Assembly (NCBI RefSeq): GCF_009604455.1
Contig: NZ_WEGL01000003.1
Span: 124,001-188,000, forward strand
Length of the DNA stretch: 64,000 bases
Direction: 5' to 3'
From: Streptomyces sp. RB17
GTDB taxonomy: Bacteria; Actinomycetota; Actinomycetes; Streptomycetales; Streptomycetaceae
In this document: positions 15,177-24,146 of the stretch, piece by piece
Position numbering within the stretch: position 1 is the stretch's first letter
Layout: every line of letters begins with the position of its first letter
Program-made: the position numbers and the translations under genes
The notes under the pieces: model-generated
Told to the model about the DNA's origin: nothing
Seen by the model: only the letters and a program-made list of their open reading frames with translations
The model's database searches: none

Positions 15177-17372
15177 TCAGTCGCCCTCGTCGCCTTCCCC
15201 GGCCTCGCGGCCTGCGCAGATGGCCAGAACGTCCGTTCCGTAGCTGCGCAGCTTGCGGCTGAGGACACCGGGGATGCGGGAGAGCTCCGCGGGAGTCTCG
15301 GGCCGCGCCTCGGCGATGGCCATCAGAGTGCGGTCGGTGAAGACGCAGAAGTCCGGCTGTCCGCTGCGCTCGGCCTGGACGGCCCGCCACTCGCGCAGCC
15401 GTTCGTAGAGCCCTTCGTCCATGTCCGAGGGGCAGTCCTCGCAGCGCATCAGCTTCATCTCACCGGCGTCGGTGAGCGTGCGGCCGCAGACCCGGCAGCG
15501 GGCGGGGGTGCGCTGGGTGCGCCGGGGGGCGGCGATGGTGCCGGTGGTGGTGCCGCGCTCGATGCCGCCTGTGGCGGCGGTGCCGGTGTGGCCGACGGTG
15601 GGCGTGGTGCCGGGGCGCAGCCCGTCGAGGAAGTGGCTGGGTCTGCGGTTGGGGCGGGTGCCGGGCGACCGGGACAGCGCCCAGGAGAGGTGGAGCCGTT
15701 CCCGCGCCCGGGTGACGCCCACGTAGAGCAGCCGGCGTTCCTCCTCGATCTGCTCGTCGGTTCTGGCGTAGGTGATGGGCAGCATGCCCTCGGCGATGCC
15801 GACCAGGAAGACGACGTCCCACTCCAGGCCCTTGGCGGCGTGCAGGGAGGCGAGGGTGACGCCCTGGACGGTCGGGGCGTGCTGGGCGTTGGCCCGCTCG
15901 TCGAGTTCCGTCACCAAGTCGCCGAGGGTGGCGCCGGGCCTGGCGGCGGCGAGGTCGTGAGCGAGGCCGACCAGGGCGGCGAGGGACTCCCAGCGCTCTC
16001 TGACGGCGCCGGAGCCGGCCGGGGGTTCGGTGGTCCAGCCCTCTCCGGACAGGACGGCGCGCACCTGGGAGGGCAGGTCCACGGCGTCGTCCAGCAGGGA
16101 GTCGTTGCCGCCGAAGCGGGCCGCGCCGCGCAGGGCGATGCCGGCCTTGCGCACCTCGGGCCGGTCGAAGAAGCGCTCGGCACCGCGCAGCTGGTAGGGG
16201 ACGCCGACGTCGGCGAGGGCCTGCTCGTAGGTCTCGGACTGGGCGTTCGTACGGAACAGGACGGCGATCTCGGCGGCCGGGACGCCCGCGTCGATCAGCT
16301 CACGGATGCGGCGGGCGGCGCCTTCGGCCTCGGCCGGCTCGTCGGTGTACTCGGTGTAGACGGGCTCGGGGCCGGGGGCACGCTGGGAGACCAGTTCCAG
16401 CCGGTGGTCGGCGGCGCGGCCGCGGGCCTGTGCGAGCAGGCCGTTGGCGAGGTGGACCACCTGGGGGGTGGAGCGGTAGTCGCGGACGAGTTTGACGACG
16501 GTGGCGCCGGGGTGCCGGGCGCGGAAGTCCAGGAGGTGGTCGGGCGTTGCTCCCGTGAACGAGTAGATCGTCTGGCTGGCGTCGCCGACGACGCACAGGT
16601 TGTCGCGGTCGCCGAGCCACAGTTGCAGCAGCCGCTGCTGCAGGGGGCTGACGTCCTGGTACTCGTCGACGACGAAGTGCTGGTACTGGGACCGGACCTG
16701 TTCGGCGACGTCGTGCCGGTCCTGGAGGATGGCGACGGTCAGCAGCAGGACGTCCTCGAAGTCGATCACGGCGCGGTCGCGCTTGAGGTCTTCGTAGGCG
16801 GCGTAGAGGTGGGCGATCTCGGTGGGGTCGCGGGGGGCCTCGCGGCTGGCCTTCGCGGCCGCGTACGGGTAGTCGGCGGGGATGGTCTGGGTGACCTTGG
16901 ACCATTCGATCTCGGCGGTGACGTCCCGCAGCTCACCCCGGTCGAGCCGGGTGCCGAGGCTTGCGGCCGCGTCGGCGACGAGCTGGATCTTGCGGTCGAT
17001 GAGCCGGGGCATGCCGCCACCGATCGCTTTCGGCCAGAAGTACTGGAGCTGGCGCAGGGCGGCGGAGTGGAAGGTGCGGGCCTGGACGCCGTGGGCGCCG
17101 AGCTGGCGGAGCCGGCCGCGCATCTCCCCGGCGGCGCGGTTGGTGAAGGTGACGGCGAGCACGCTGGAGGGCTGGAGGATGCCGGCACGCACGCCGTAGG
17201 CGATGCGGTGCGTGATCGCCCGCGTCTTGCCCGTGCCCGCTCCGGCCAGGACGCACACCGGGCCGTGCAGGGCGGTGGCCACCGCGCGCTGCTCGGGGTC
17301 GAGCCCTTCGAGCACCGCGTCGGCAGAGTCCGGTGCCTGCGGGAAGAGGGTGGAGTGCGTTGCTGCTGTCAC
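15177..17372 (-). CDS. uvrD2: DNA helicase UvrD2 (SF1 helicase with tetracysteine linker and HRDC domain)
   Basis: 731 residues from the GTG at 17372. SF1A motifs: AGAGTGKTRAITHRIAYG (Walker A), VVDEYQDVSPLQQRLL, GDASQTIYSFTGA, LVRDYRST, LASLHAAKGLEWDVVFLVG and EERRLLYVGVTRARERLHLS. After the motor comes a tetracysteine segment (CRVCGRTL ... MRCEDCPSD) and a C-terminal HRDC domain (FCVFTDRTLMAIAEARP ... LSRIPGVLSRKL). This is the mycobacterial UvrD2 architecture. It is a 3'-5' DNA unwinding motor for repair or replication. It lies immediately upstream of the wblC promoter on the same strand. Confidence 0.95.
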   Translation of the reverse strand: MTAATHSTLFPQAPDSADAVLEGLDPEQRAVATALHGPVCVLAGAGTGKTRAITHRIAYGVRAGILQPSSVLAVTFTNRAAGEMRGRLRQLGAHGVQARTFHSAALRQLQYFWPKAIGGGMPRLIDRKIQLVADAAASLGTRLDRGELRDVTAEIEWSKVTQTIPADYPYAAAKASREAPRDPTEIAHLYAAYEDLKRDRAVIDFEDVLLLTVAILQDRHDVAEQVRSQYQHFVVDEYQDVSPLQQRLLQLWLGDRDNLCVVGDASQTIYSFTGATPDHLLDFRARHPGATVVKLVRDYRSTPQVVHLANGLLAQARGRAADHRLELVSQRAPGPEPVYTEYTDEPAEAEGAARRIRELIDAGVPAAEIAVLFRTNAQSETYEQALADVGVPYQLRGAERFFDRPEVRKAGIALRGAARFGGNDSLLDDAVDLPSQVRAVLSGEGWTTEPPAGSGAVRERWESLAALVGLAHDLAAARPGATLGDLVTELDERANAQHAPTVQGVTLASLHAAKGLEWDVVFLVGIAEGMLPITYARTDEQIEEERRLLYVGVTRARERLHLSWALSRSPGTRPNRRPSHFLDGLRPGTTPTVGHTGTAATGGIERGTTTGTIAAPRRTQRTPARCRVCGRTLTDAGEMKLMRCEDCPSDMDEGLYERLREWRAVQAERSGQPDFCVFTDRTLMAIAEARPETPAELSRIPGVLSRKLRSYGTDVLAICAGREAGEGDEGD

Positions 17373-17411
17373 ACCGCCATGCTGCCAGGTCGCCCGGGAC
17401 TGCCGTGCCGG

Positions 17412-17420
17412 TTGTCCACA
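17412..17420 (+). promoter_or_regulatory. Single Streptomyces-consensus DnaA box (TTGTCCACA)
   Basis: An exact match, 40 bp upstream of the uvrD2 start. It could allow DnaA-dependent control of this DNA repair gene, but one box alone is weak evidence. Confidence 0.45.
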
Positions 17421-17507
17421 GGCGAGCATAGATAGTCGTACTAATGCGGCAAGCGTCACAGCGGCGTGTGGACACCCAGCGTGCCAGGCCTGTGGGATAC
17501 CCCGGGT

Positions 17508-17534
17508 GGGAATGGCGGGCGGCTCGCGTACGTT
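17508..17534 (+). promoter_or_regulatory. SigR-type promoter of the mycoredoxin gene
   Basis: GGGAAT at 17508-17513, exactly 18 nt spacer, then GTT at 17532-17534. This is the full consensus for the thiol-oxidative-stress sigma factor SigR (GGAAT-N18-GTT). The start codon at 17580 leaves an untranslated leader of about 40 nt with GAGGAG. Confidence 0.85.
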
Positions 17535-17579
17535 CTCCCCCTGGACGATTTTCCGAGCTGTCCGAGGAGCGCGAGAGAC

Positions 17580-17822
17580 ATGCAGGGCACTGTGACGATG
17601 TACAGCACGACTTGGTGCGGCTACTGCCGGCGGCTGAAGAGCCAGCTGGACCGGGAGGGCATCGCCTACACCGAGATCAACATCGAGCAGGACCCGGAGT
17701 CCGCCGCTTTCGTGGAGAAGGCGAATGGCGGAAACCAGACGGTCCCGACCGTGCTCTTCGCGGACGGCTCCACGCTGACGAACCCGTCGCTCGCCCAGGT
17801 GAAGCAGAAGCTCGCCGCGTGA
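17580..17822 (+). CDS. mrx1: Mycoredoxin (glutaredoxin-fold thiol reductase)
   Basis: 80 residues, the usual length of mycoredoxin-1. The active site is TTWCGYCRRLK (CxxC with Gly-Tyr), the cis-Pro is in QTVPTVLFADG, and the IEQDPESAAFVEKANGG helix matches the family. It reduces mixed disulfides with mycothiol in actinobacteria. Start is the ATG at 17580 with GAGGAG about 10 nt upstream. The SigR-type promoter predicts induction by disulfide stress. It lies head-to-head with uvrD2 and is followed by a strong terminator. Confidence 0.93.
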   Translation: MQGTVTMYSTTWCGYCRRLKSQLDREGIAYTEINIEQDPESAAFVEKANGGNQTVPTVLFADGSTLTNPSLAQVKQKLAA

Positions 17823-17850
17823 CGCTCCGCGGGTTTCCGCGGTGACCGCA

Positions 17851-17883
17851 GCAGGGCGGCCCCCGTGTCGGGGGCCGCCCTGC
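17851..17883. terminator. Bidirectional terminator between mycoredoxin and nudC genes
   Basis: A perfect 15-bp stem, GCAGGGCGGCCCCCG / CGGGGGCCGCCCTGC, with a 3-nt loop. It serves the convergent genes ending at 17822 and 17909. Confidence 0.88.
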
Positions 17884-17908
17884 TGTGTCTCGTCGGCAGC
17901 GCTGTGCC

Positions 17909-18853
17909 TCAGACGAAGCTGCGCGTCGGCAGTGGCTTTCCGTACCACATCTCGATCAGGCGGGCCGCGATGGAGATGCCGTAGGGCGGCAGCACCTCGC
18001 CGGACTCGAAGGCCTCGTGCAGTTCCTCCCGGGAGAACCAGCGGGCCTCGTGGATCTCGTCCCCGTCGACGTCGATCCCGGTCGAGGTGGCGCGGGCCAT
18101 GAAGCCGAGCATCAGGCTGGAGGGGAAGGGCCAGGGCTGGCTGGCCACGTACTCGACGGGGCCGACGGTGACGCCGACCTCCTCGGACACCTCCCGGCGC
18201 ACCGCCTGCTCGATGGACTCGCCGGGTTCGACGAAGCCGGCGAGCGTGGAGAAGCGGCCCTCGGGCCAGTGGACCTGGCGGCCGAGCAGGATGCGGTCGT
18301 CCGCGTCGGTCACGGCCATGATCACGGCCGGGTCGGTACGCGGGTAGTGCTCGGCGCCGCAGGCCGGGCAGCGGCGGATGTGACCAGCGGCGGCGATGAC
18401 GGTGCGCTCGCCGCAGCGGGAGCAGAAACGGTGGGTGCGCTGCCAGTTCTCCAGGCCGACCGCGTGCACCATGAGCCCGACGTCGCGCGGTGAGAGCAGC
18501 AGGCCGGCCTCCCGCAGCCCGGCGGGGCGTGCGGACTGGTCGATACGGCCGGGCAGTGCGTCCTTCTGCAGCGCGAAGTAGCTGACGCCGTCCTCGTCGA
18601 TGCCGAGGAAGTAGCGGTGCGCCTCGGTGAGCGGGGCCTCGAAGGAGGGGGTCATGACGAGTTCGGTGCGGCCGTCCGGTGTCTCGTCGATGAGCACCTG
18701 GCCGCCGGAGACCACGAAGCAGCGGGTCGTGGGATGGCTCCAGGCCGCCGCGAGCCAGGCCTCGTCGAGCCGGTGGTGGGCGGCGCGGTCGATGCCGCTC
18801 GGAGCGGTCAGCGAGATGGGTCGGTCGGCTGTGTCGTCGGTCCAGGTGGTCAC
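17909..18853 (-). CDS. nudC: NAD(+) diphosphatase / NAD-capped RNA decapping enzyme NudC
   Basis: 314 residues from the GTG at 18853 with GGAAG upstream. It has the NudC order: N-terminal regulatory domain, a zinc ribbon (FCSRCG ... RCPACG), YPRTDPAVIMAV, the NUDIX box GFVEPGESIEQAVRREVSEEVGV and the NudC signature SQPWPFPSSLMLGF. It hydrolyses NADH/NAD to NMN plus AMP and removes NAD caps from RNA. The gene is adjacent to mycoredoxin and uvrD2 as in mycobacteria (Rv3199c). Upstream in-frame sequence to 19042 is Pro/Arg-rich and is unlikely to be coding. Confidence 0.93.
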   Translation of the reverse strand: MTTWTDDTADRPISLTAPSGIDRAAHHRLDEAWLAAAWSHPTTRCFVVSGGQVLIDETPDGRTELVMTPSFEAPLTEAHRYFLGIDEDGVSYFALQKDALPGRIDQSARPAGLREAGLLLSPRDVGLMVHAVGLENWQRTHRFCSRCGERTVIAAAGHIRRCPACGAEHYPRTDPAVIMAVTDADDRILLGRQVHWPEGRFSTLAGFVEPGESIEQAVRREVSEEVGVTVGPVEYVASQPWPFPSSLMLGFMARATSTGIDVDGDEIHEARWFSREELHEAFESGEVLPPYGISIAARLIEMWYGKPLPTRSFV

Positions 18854-19007
18854 GGGTGCTTCCAACTCCCCCAGTGCAGCGGTTCGTTCGGCGGGCGGAT
18901 CGGCGGGACGTGGGCGGAAGGGCACCGGGCCGGGCGCGGGTGGGACGGGCGGGGCGGTCCCTCCAGTGTGCCCCGCGCGCGATGCCCTCCCGTACGGCGC
19001 CAGCCGG

Positions 19008-20411
19008 TCAGGGCGTGGGACGCCAGTGCTCGGCCAGGTCACCCCACAGATAGGCGCTGGTCTCGACGCCCTTGAGGAGGAGGTCCAGCTCGACCTTCTC
19101 GTTCGGGGCGTGCCAGCCGTCGGAGGGGACGGAGATGCCGAGGAAGAGCACGGGGGCGCCGAGGACCTCCTGGAGGTCGGCGGCGGGTCCGGAGCCGCCC
19201 TCGCGGGTGAAGCGGACCGACTTCTCGAAGGCGCGGCCCATGGCGCGGACCACGGACTGCAGTGCGGGGTGGTCGAGCGGTGTCAGGCAGGGGCGTGTGG
19301 CCGCGCCGAACCGGATCTCGTGCCGGATCCCGGCGGGCACCTGCATCTCGGCCCAGGCGCGGACGGCCTTCTCCAGGTGGTCGGGGTCCTGCCCGGCGAC
19401 CATTCGGAAGGACAGCTTCACCATGGCCGAGGACGGGATGATCGTCTTGCTGCCGGGGCCCTGGTAGCCGCCGCCGATGCCGTTGACCTCGGCGGTCGGG
19501 CGGGCCCAGATCCGTTCGAGGGTGCTGTATCCGGCCTCGCCGTGGGTGGCGCGGGACTTGGCGGTGTCCAGCCAGCGCTGCTCGTCGAAGGGCAGCTCGG
19601 CGAGCAGCTCGCGCTCGCGGTCGGTCAGCTCCACGATGCCGTCGTAGAAACCGGGGATCGCCACGCGCGCGTGCTCGTCGTGCAACGCGGCGACCAGGCG
19701 GGCGGCGGCGGTGGCCGGGTTGGGCACGGCGCCGCCGAAGGAGCCGGAGTGGATGTCCTGGTCGGGGCCGTACAGCTGGATCTCGCACTCGGCGAGGCCG
19801 CGCATGCCGGTGCAGACGGTCGGGGTGTCCTCGGACCACATGCCGGTGTCGGAGACGATCACGGCTTCGGCGGCGAGCCGTCCCGCGTGCTCCTCGACCA
19901 GGGCCCGGAAGTGCGGGGAGCCGGACTCCTCCTCGCCCTCGATCAGCAGTTTGAGGTTGACTGCGGGGGCGGTGCGGCCGGTGGCGGCGAGGTGGGCGCG
20001 GACGCCGAGTGTGTGGAAGAACACTTGGCCCTTGTCGTCGGCCGCCCCGCGCGCGTAGAGACGGTTTCCGCGGACGACCGGCTCGAAGGGCTCGCTGTCC
20101 CAGCCGTCCTCGCGGGCGGCGGGCTGCACGTCGTGGTGGCCGTAGACGAGGACGGTGGGCGCCTCGGGGTCGCCGGAGGGCCACTCGGCGAAGACGGCCG
20201 GGGCGCCGGGGGTCTGCCAGACCTCGGCGGTCGGGAAGCCGGTCTCCTTGAGTTTGGCGGCGAGCCAGTCGGCACTGCGCCGTACGTCGGGCACGTGGTC
20301 GGGCTGGGCCGAGACGGAGGGGATGCGCAGCCATGCGGCGAGATCGTCGAGGAAGGCGGCGCGGTGCTGCTCGATGTACGTGCGGACGGCGCTGTCCGGG
20401 GTCTGGCTCAT
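19008..20411 (-). CDS. M20-family zinc dipeptidase
   Basis: 467 residues, start ATG 20411. M20 motifs: VLVYGHHDVQPA (first metal His and Asp), LYARGAADDKGQVFFH (bridging Asp), LIEGEEESGSP (general base Glu and metal Glu), VSDTGMW, and the C-terminal His in SDGWHAPNEKVEL. The lid domain carries DIHSGSFGGAVPNP. It is a cytoplasmic metallopeptidase hydrolysing dipeptides such as carnosine-type or Cys-Gly substrates. There is no signal peptide. It follows the AdnAB genes on the same strand by 53 bp and may share their transcript. Confidence 0.92.
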   Translation of the reverse strand: MSQTPDSAVRTYIEQHRAAFLDDLAAWLRIPSVSAQPDHVPDVRRSADWLAAKLKETGFPTAEVWQTPGAPAVFAEWPSGDPEAPTVLVYGHHDVQPAAREDGWDSEPFEPVVRGNRLYARGAADDKGQVFFHTLGVRAHLAATGRTAPAVNLKLLIEGEEESGSPHFRALVEEHAGRLAAEAVIVSDTGMWSEDTPTVCTGMRGLAECEIQLYGPDQDIHSGSFGGAVPNPATAAARLVAALHDEHARVAIPGFYDGIVELTDRERELLAELPFDEQRWLDTAKSRATHGEAGYSTLERIWARPTAEVNGIGGGYQGPGSKTIIPSSAMVKLSFRMVAGQDPDHLEKAVRAWAEMQVPAGIRHEIRFGAATRPCLTPLDHPALQSVVRAMGRAFEKSVRFTREGGSGPAADLQEVLGAPVLFLGISVPSDGWHAPNEKVELDLLLKGVETSAYLWGDLAEHWRPTP

Positions 20412-20464
20412 GCTCTCGAGCCTATCGGCCCGCACCGACATCCTCGGCGGGCGGTTCGTCACAC

Positions 20465-23400
20465 TCAGACCGCCCGGTGTGCCGTTTCGGCGTCTTCCGT
20501 GAGGAGCCGTTCCAGGGCGGCCCGGTCCGGCAGGTCACGCGGCCGTACCACCTCGCCGGTGCGCACGTACAGGAAAGCGGCCGTGACCGACTCGGGCGGC
20601 ACGCCCTGCTGCTCGGCCCAGGCCAGCCGGTACACGGCGAGCTGGAGCGGGTCGGCGGTGCGGGTGCGGCTGGTCTTCCAGTCGACGATCTCGTACGTCG
20701 CCCCGTCGCCGTCGCCGTGCCGGTAGACGGCGTCGATGCGGCCGCGTACGACGCGGCCGGCGAGGGTGAGCTGGAAGGGCGCTTCGACCCGGTAGGGGGT
20801 GCGCCGGGCGTACTCGGTGCGTTCGAAGGCCTCCTTCAGGGTCTCCAGGTCCCGTTCGTCGGCGATCTCGGCATCGCTGCCCGGCAGCTCGTCCGGTTCC
20901 AGCAGGGGCAGCGTCAGTTCCTCGAAGCGGGCCTCGACCCAGGCGTGGAACCGGGTGCCCCGGCGCGCGGCCGGTTGCGGGGGGCGTGGCATGGGGCGTG
21001 CGAGTTCCTGCGCGAGCGCGTCCGGGTCCTCGGCCAGGCGCAGCAGCTGGGAGGCGGTGAGCGCGGCGGGCAGCGGGACGTCGGTGACGGTCTGCCGGGC
21101 GCGCAGCAGTTCTCCGGTGAGCGCGTCCAGGTCACGGTCCCAGGAGGCGATGGTGCGGGCCTCCTCGGGGGTGAGGGTGGTCTCGGACACGACGGTGTCG
21201 GAGGTGAGGGCGGCATCGGGTGCGGGGCCGTCGGGGGTGCGCGGGGCGCGTGCGGCGGGTGCGGGCGCCTGGTGGGGGACGGTCGGCCGCTCGGCGCTCC
21301 AGGAGTCCCACCCGTCGGGATCCTGTGCGTCGGGGCCGTCGTCGTACGGGAACTCGTCCCCGTACAGGTCCTTGTCGTACGGGCCCCCGGCGCGGGGCTC
21401 ACCCTCGTACGGTTCCTCGCTGTAGGGGCCCTCACCGTAACCGTCCTCTTCTTCCGGCGGTGCGGGCCAGTCCGGGTCGTCCAGGGCGCCGGGGTCGTGG
21501 GTGGCCGAGGTGGGGGCGGTGTCCTGGGCGGCGAGGGCGTCCAGGTGGGCGAGGACGGTCTCGGCGGCGGCACGGCGGCGGGCCAGGGCGGCGGCGTCCA
21601 GCGGGAGGGGCCACACCTGGTCGGCGCCGGCCGTGTGCAGGGCGGGATTCTCCTCGTCCTCGGCGGGCTCCTCGGCCCACGCCTCGATCTCGCCGTGTCC
21701 GGCGGCGCAGTGGTCGTGGAGGGCCTGGAGGAAGTCGGAGGGGCCGCGCGGCTTCTTCTGGCTGGGCCCCCACCAGTGGCCGGAGCCGAGCAGGAGGGAG
21801 CGGGGGCGGGTGAAGGTGACGTAGCCGAGGCGAAGCTCCTCGGTGTGCTGGTGGTCCTTCATGGCCTCGTGGAAGGCCTTCATGCCGCGCGTGTCCCAGC
21901 CGTCGACGTCGGGCAGGGTGTCGGTGTCGCCGCGCAGGGCGTGCGGCACCACCTTGGCCTGCGCCGTCCACTTCTCGCGGCCCTGTGCGCTGGGGAACGT
22001 GCCCTTGACCAGTCCGGGAACGGCCACGACGTCCCACTCCAGGCCCTTGGACTTGTGGGCGGTGAGCACCTTGACGGTGTTCTCGCCGCCGGGCAGGGCG
22101 TTGTCGAGCCCCTTCTCGTACTGCGCGGCGGTGCGCAGGAAGCCGAGGAAGGCGAGCAGGGTGGCCTCGCCGTCGCCGGCCGCGAAGGACGCGGCGATGT
22201 CCAGGAAGTTGGACAGGGTCTCGCGGCGGCGTGCGGCCAGGGCGTGCGGGGACGCCGACAGCTCCACCTCAAGGCCGGTGACGGCGAGCACGCGGTGCAG
22301 GACGTCCATCAGCGGGTCGGACAGCGAGCGGCGCAGGTCGCGCAGCTCGGCGGCCAGGCGTGCGAAGCGCACGCGCGCGTCCGGCGAGAACGGCAGCGCG
22401 TCGTCATCCGCCTCGGCGTCCATGGGTGCTTCGAGGAAGGTGTCGAGGGCGTCCGCGAGCGATATCACCTCGGCCGGGTCGACCCCTTCGACGGCGGCGG
22501 CGAGCCGGCGGTCGGGGTCGTCGGTGTCGTCCACGCGCGCGTGGGCTACCAGGAGGCGGGCGCGGCGGCCCAGCAGGGCGAGGTCGCGGGGGCCGATGCG
22601 CCAGCGCGGGCCGGTCAGCAGGCGCACCAGGGAGGCGTTGGCGCCGGGGTCCTGCAGGACCTCGCAGACGGCGACGAGGTCGGCGACCTCGGGCAGGTGC
22701 AGCAGCCCGGACAGGCCGACCACCTCGACGGGGACGTCCCGGGCGACGAGGGCGCCCTGGATCTCGGCGAAGTCGGTCGCGGTGCGGCACAGCACGGCGA
22801 TCTCGCCGGGGGCCGTGCCGGTGTGCACGAGGTGGGCGATCGAGTCGGCGATCCAGTCGATCTCGTCGGCGTGGCTGGGTAGCAGGGCGCAGCGGACGGT
22901 GCCGTCGTACTCGGCGCCGGGGGCCGGGCGCAGGGCCTCCACGCCCGCGTGCATGGCACGCAGCGGTTCGGCGAGGCCGTTGGCGAGGTCGAGGAGGCGG
23001 CCGCCGCTGCGGCGGTTCTCGCTGAGGGCCTGCCGGGTGGCGGGGCGGCCGTCGGCGTGGGCGAAGTGCGCGGGGAAGTCGTCCAGGTTGGCGACGGAGG
23101 CGCCGCGCCAGCCGTAGATGGCCTGGCAGGGGTCGCCGACGGCGGTCACGGGATGGCCCGTGCCGCCGCCGAACAGGCCCGCCAGCAGGACGCGTTGGGC
23201 CACGGAGGTGTCCTGGTACTCGTCCAGGAGCACCACGCGGAACTCCTCACGCAGCAACCGGCCCACCTCGGGGATGCCGGCGAGGCGGGCGGACAGGGCG
23301 ATCTGGTCGCCGAAGTCGAGCAGGTCGCGTTCGCGCTTGGCCGTCCGGTAGCGGCGGACGAGGTCGGCCAGTTCGCGGCGGGCGGCGGCCGTCTCGGGCA

Positions 23401-24031
23401 CCTTGCGCAGATCGGCGTTGGTGAGCTTGGCGCTCTGGAGGGTGCGCAGCAGGTCCGCGTCCCAGGTGCGCAGCTCCTCGGGGTCCACGAGGTGTTCGGC
23501 GAGTTCGGAGTCGAGGGCGAGCAGGTCGCTGACGAGGTCGGCGAAGGAGCGGGTCAGCGCGGGGTAGGGGCCGGGGGCCTCGCGCAGCACGCGCGCGGCG
23601 AGCTGGTAGCGGGTGGCGTCGGCGAGCAGCCGGGAGGTGGGCTCCAGGCCGAGGCGCAGGCCGTGGTCGGTGAGGAGGCGGCCGGCGAAGGCGTGGTACG
23701 TCGAGATCACCGGTTCGCCGGGCGGGTTGTCCGGGTCGATGACATCGGGGTCGGTGACACCGGCCCTGATCAGCGCCTTGCGGACGCGTTCGGCCAGCTC
23801 GCCGGCGGCCTTGTTGGTGAAGGTCAGGCCGAGGACCTGTTCGGGGGCGACCTGGCCGGTGCCTACCAGCCAGACCACGCGAGCGGCCATCACGGTGGTC
23901 TTGCCCGACCCGGCTCCGGCCACGATCACCTGCGGGGCGGGCGGCGCGGTGATGCAGGCCGTCTGCTCCGGGGTGAACGGGATGCCGAGGAGCTCGTTGA
24001 GCTGCTCGGGGTCGGTGATACGGGCGGGCAT
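20465..24031 (-). CDS. adnB: ATP-dependent helicase-nuclease subunit AdnB-like
   Basis: 1188 residues. The N-terminal SF1 motor has AGAGSGKTTVMAARVVWL, LLDEYQDTSVAQRVLL, GDPCQAIYGWRGAS and LTAHKSKGLEWDVVAVPG. An acidic Asp/Tyr/Glu/Pro-rich insert of about 90 residues (EEEDGYGEGPYSEEPYEGEP) precedes a C-terminal RecB-family nuclease with GRIDAVYRHG, IVDWKTSRT and QLAVYRLAWA. With its neighbour it forms the AdnAB heterodimer that resects DNA double-strand breaks in actinobacteria. I assign AdnB by position (second gene) and the larger size. Start is the ATG at 24031. Confidence 0.9.
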   Translation of the reverse strand: MPARITDPEQLNELLGIPFTPEQTACITAPPAPQVIVAGAGSGKTTVMAARVVWLVGTGQVAPEQVLGLTFTNKAAGELAERVRKALIRAGVTDPDVIDPDNPPGEPVISTYHAFAGRLLTDHGLRLGLEPTSRLLADATRYQLAARVLREAPGPYPALTRSFADLVSDLLALDSELAEHLVDPEELRTWDADLLRTLQSAKLTNADLRKVPETAAARRELADLVRRYRTAKRERDLLDFGDQIALSARLAGIPEVGRLLREEFRVVLLDEYQDTSVAQRVLLAGLFGGGTGHPVTAVGDPCQAIYGWRGASVANLDDFPAHFAHADGRPATRQALSENRRSGGRLLDLANGLAEPLRAMHAGVEALRPAPGAEYDGTVRCALLPSHADEIDWIADSIAHLVHTGTAPGEIAVLCRTATDFAEIQGALVARDVPVEVVGLSGLLHLPEVADLVAVCEVLQDPGANASLVRLLTGPRWRIGPRDLALLGRRARLLVAHARVDDTDDPDRRLAAAVEGVDPAEVISLADALDTFLEAPMDAEADDDALPFSPDARVRFARLAAELRDLRRSLSDPLMDVLHRVLAVTGLEVELSASPHALAARRRETLSNFLDIAASFAAGDGEATLLAFLGFLRTAAQYEKGLDNALPGGENTVKVLTAHKSKGLEWDVVAVPGLVKGTFPSAQGREKWTAQAKVVPHALRGDTDTLPDVDGWDTRGMKAFHEAMKDHQHTEELRLGYVTFTRPRSLLLGSGHWWGPSQKKPRGPSDFLQALHDHCAAGHGEIEAWAEEPAEDEENPALHTAGADQVWPLPLDAAALARRRAAAETVLAHLDALAAQDTAPTSATHDPGALDDPDWPAPPEEEDGYGEGPYSEEPYEGEPRAGGPYDKDLYGDEFPYDDGPDAQDPDGWDSWSAERPTVPHQAPAPAARAPRTPDGPAPDAALTSDTVVSETTLTPEEARTIASWDRDLDALTGELLRARQTVTDVPLPAALTASQLLRLAEDPDALAQELARPMPRPPQPAARRGTRFHAWVEARFEELTLPLLEPDELPGSDAEIADERDLETLKEAFERTEYARRTPYRVEAPFQLTLAGRVVRGRIDAVYRHGDGDGATYEIVDWKTSRTRTADPLQLAVYRLAWAEQQGVPPESVTAAFLYVRTGEVVRPRDLPDRAALERLLTEDAETAHRAV

Positions 24032-24146
24032 GTCGAAAGAGGCTAGCGGCGGGCACTGACAGTCGCGGACGCATCCGCCCATCGGGAAGGAAGAAGCGCA
24101 GGTCAGCCCTTGTGGTGCCGTGCGTCACCCCAGCACCTGCCGGCAC

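Noticed and set aside
14652..17435. Plus-strand frame of over 900 codons opposite uvrD2 and the wblC leader
   Set aside because: Antisense to UvrD2; no domain, wrong codon-position GC pattern.
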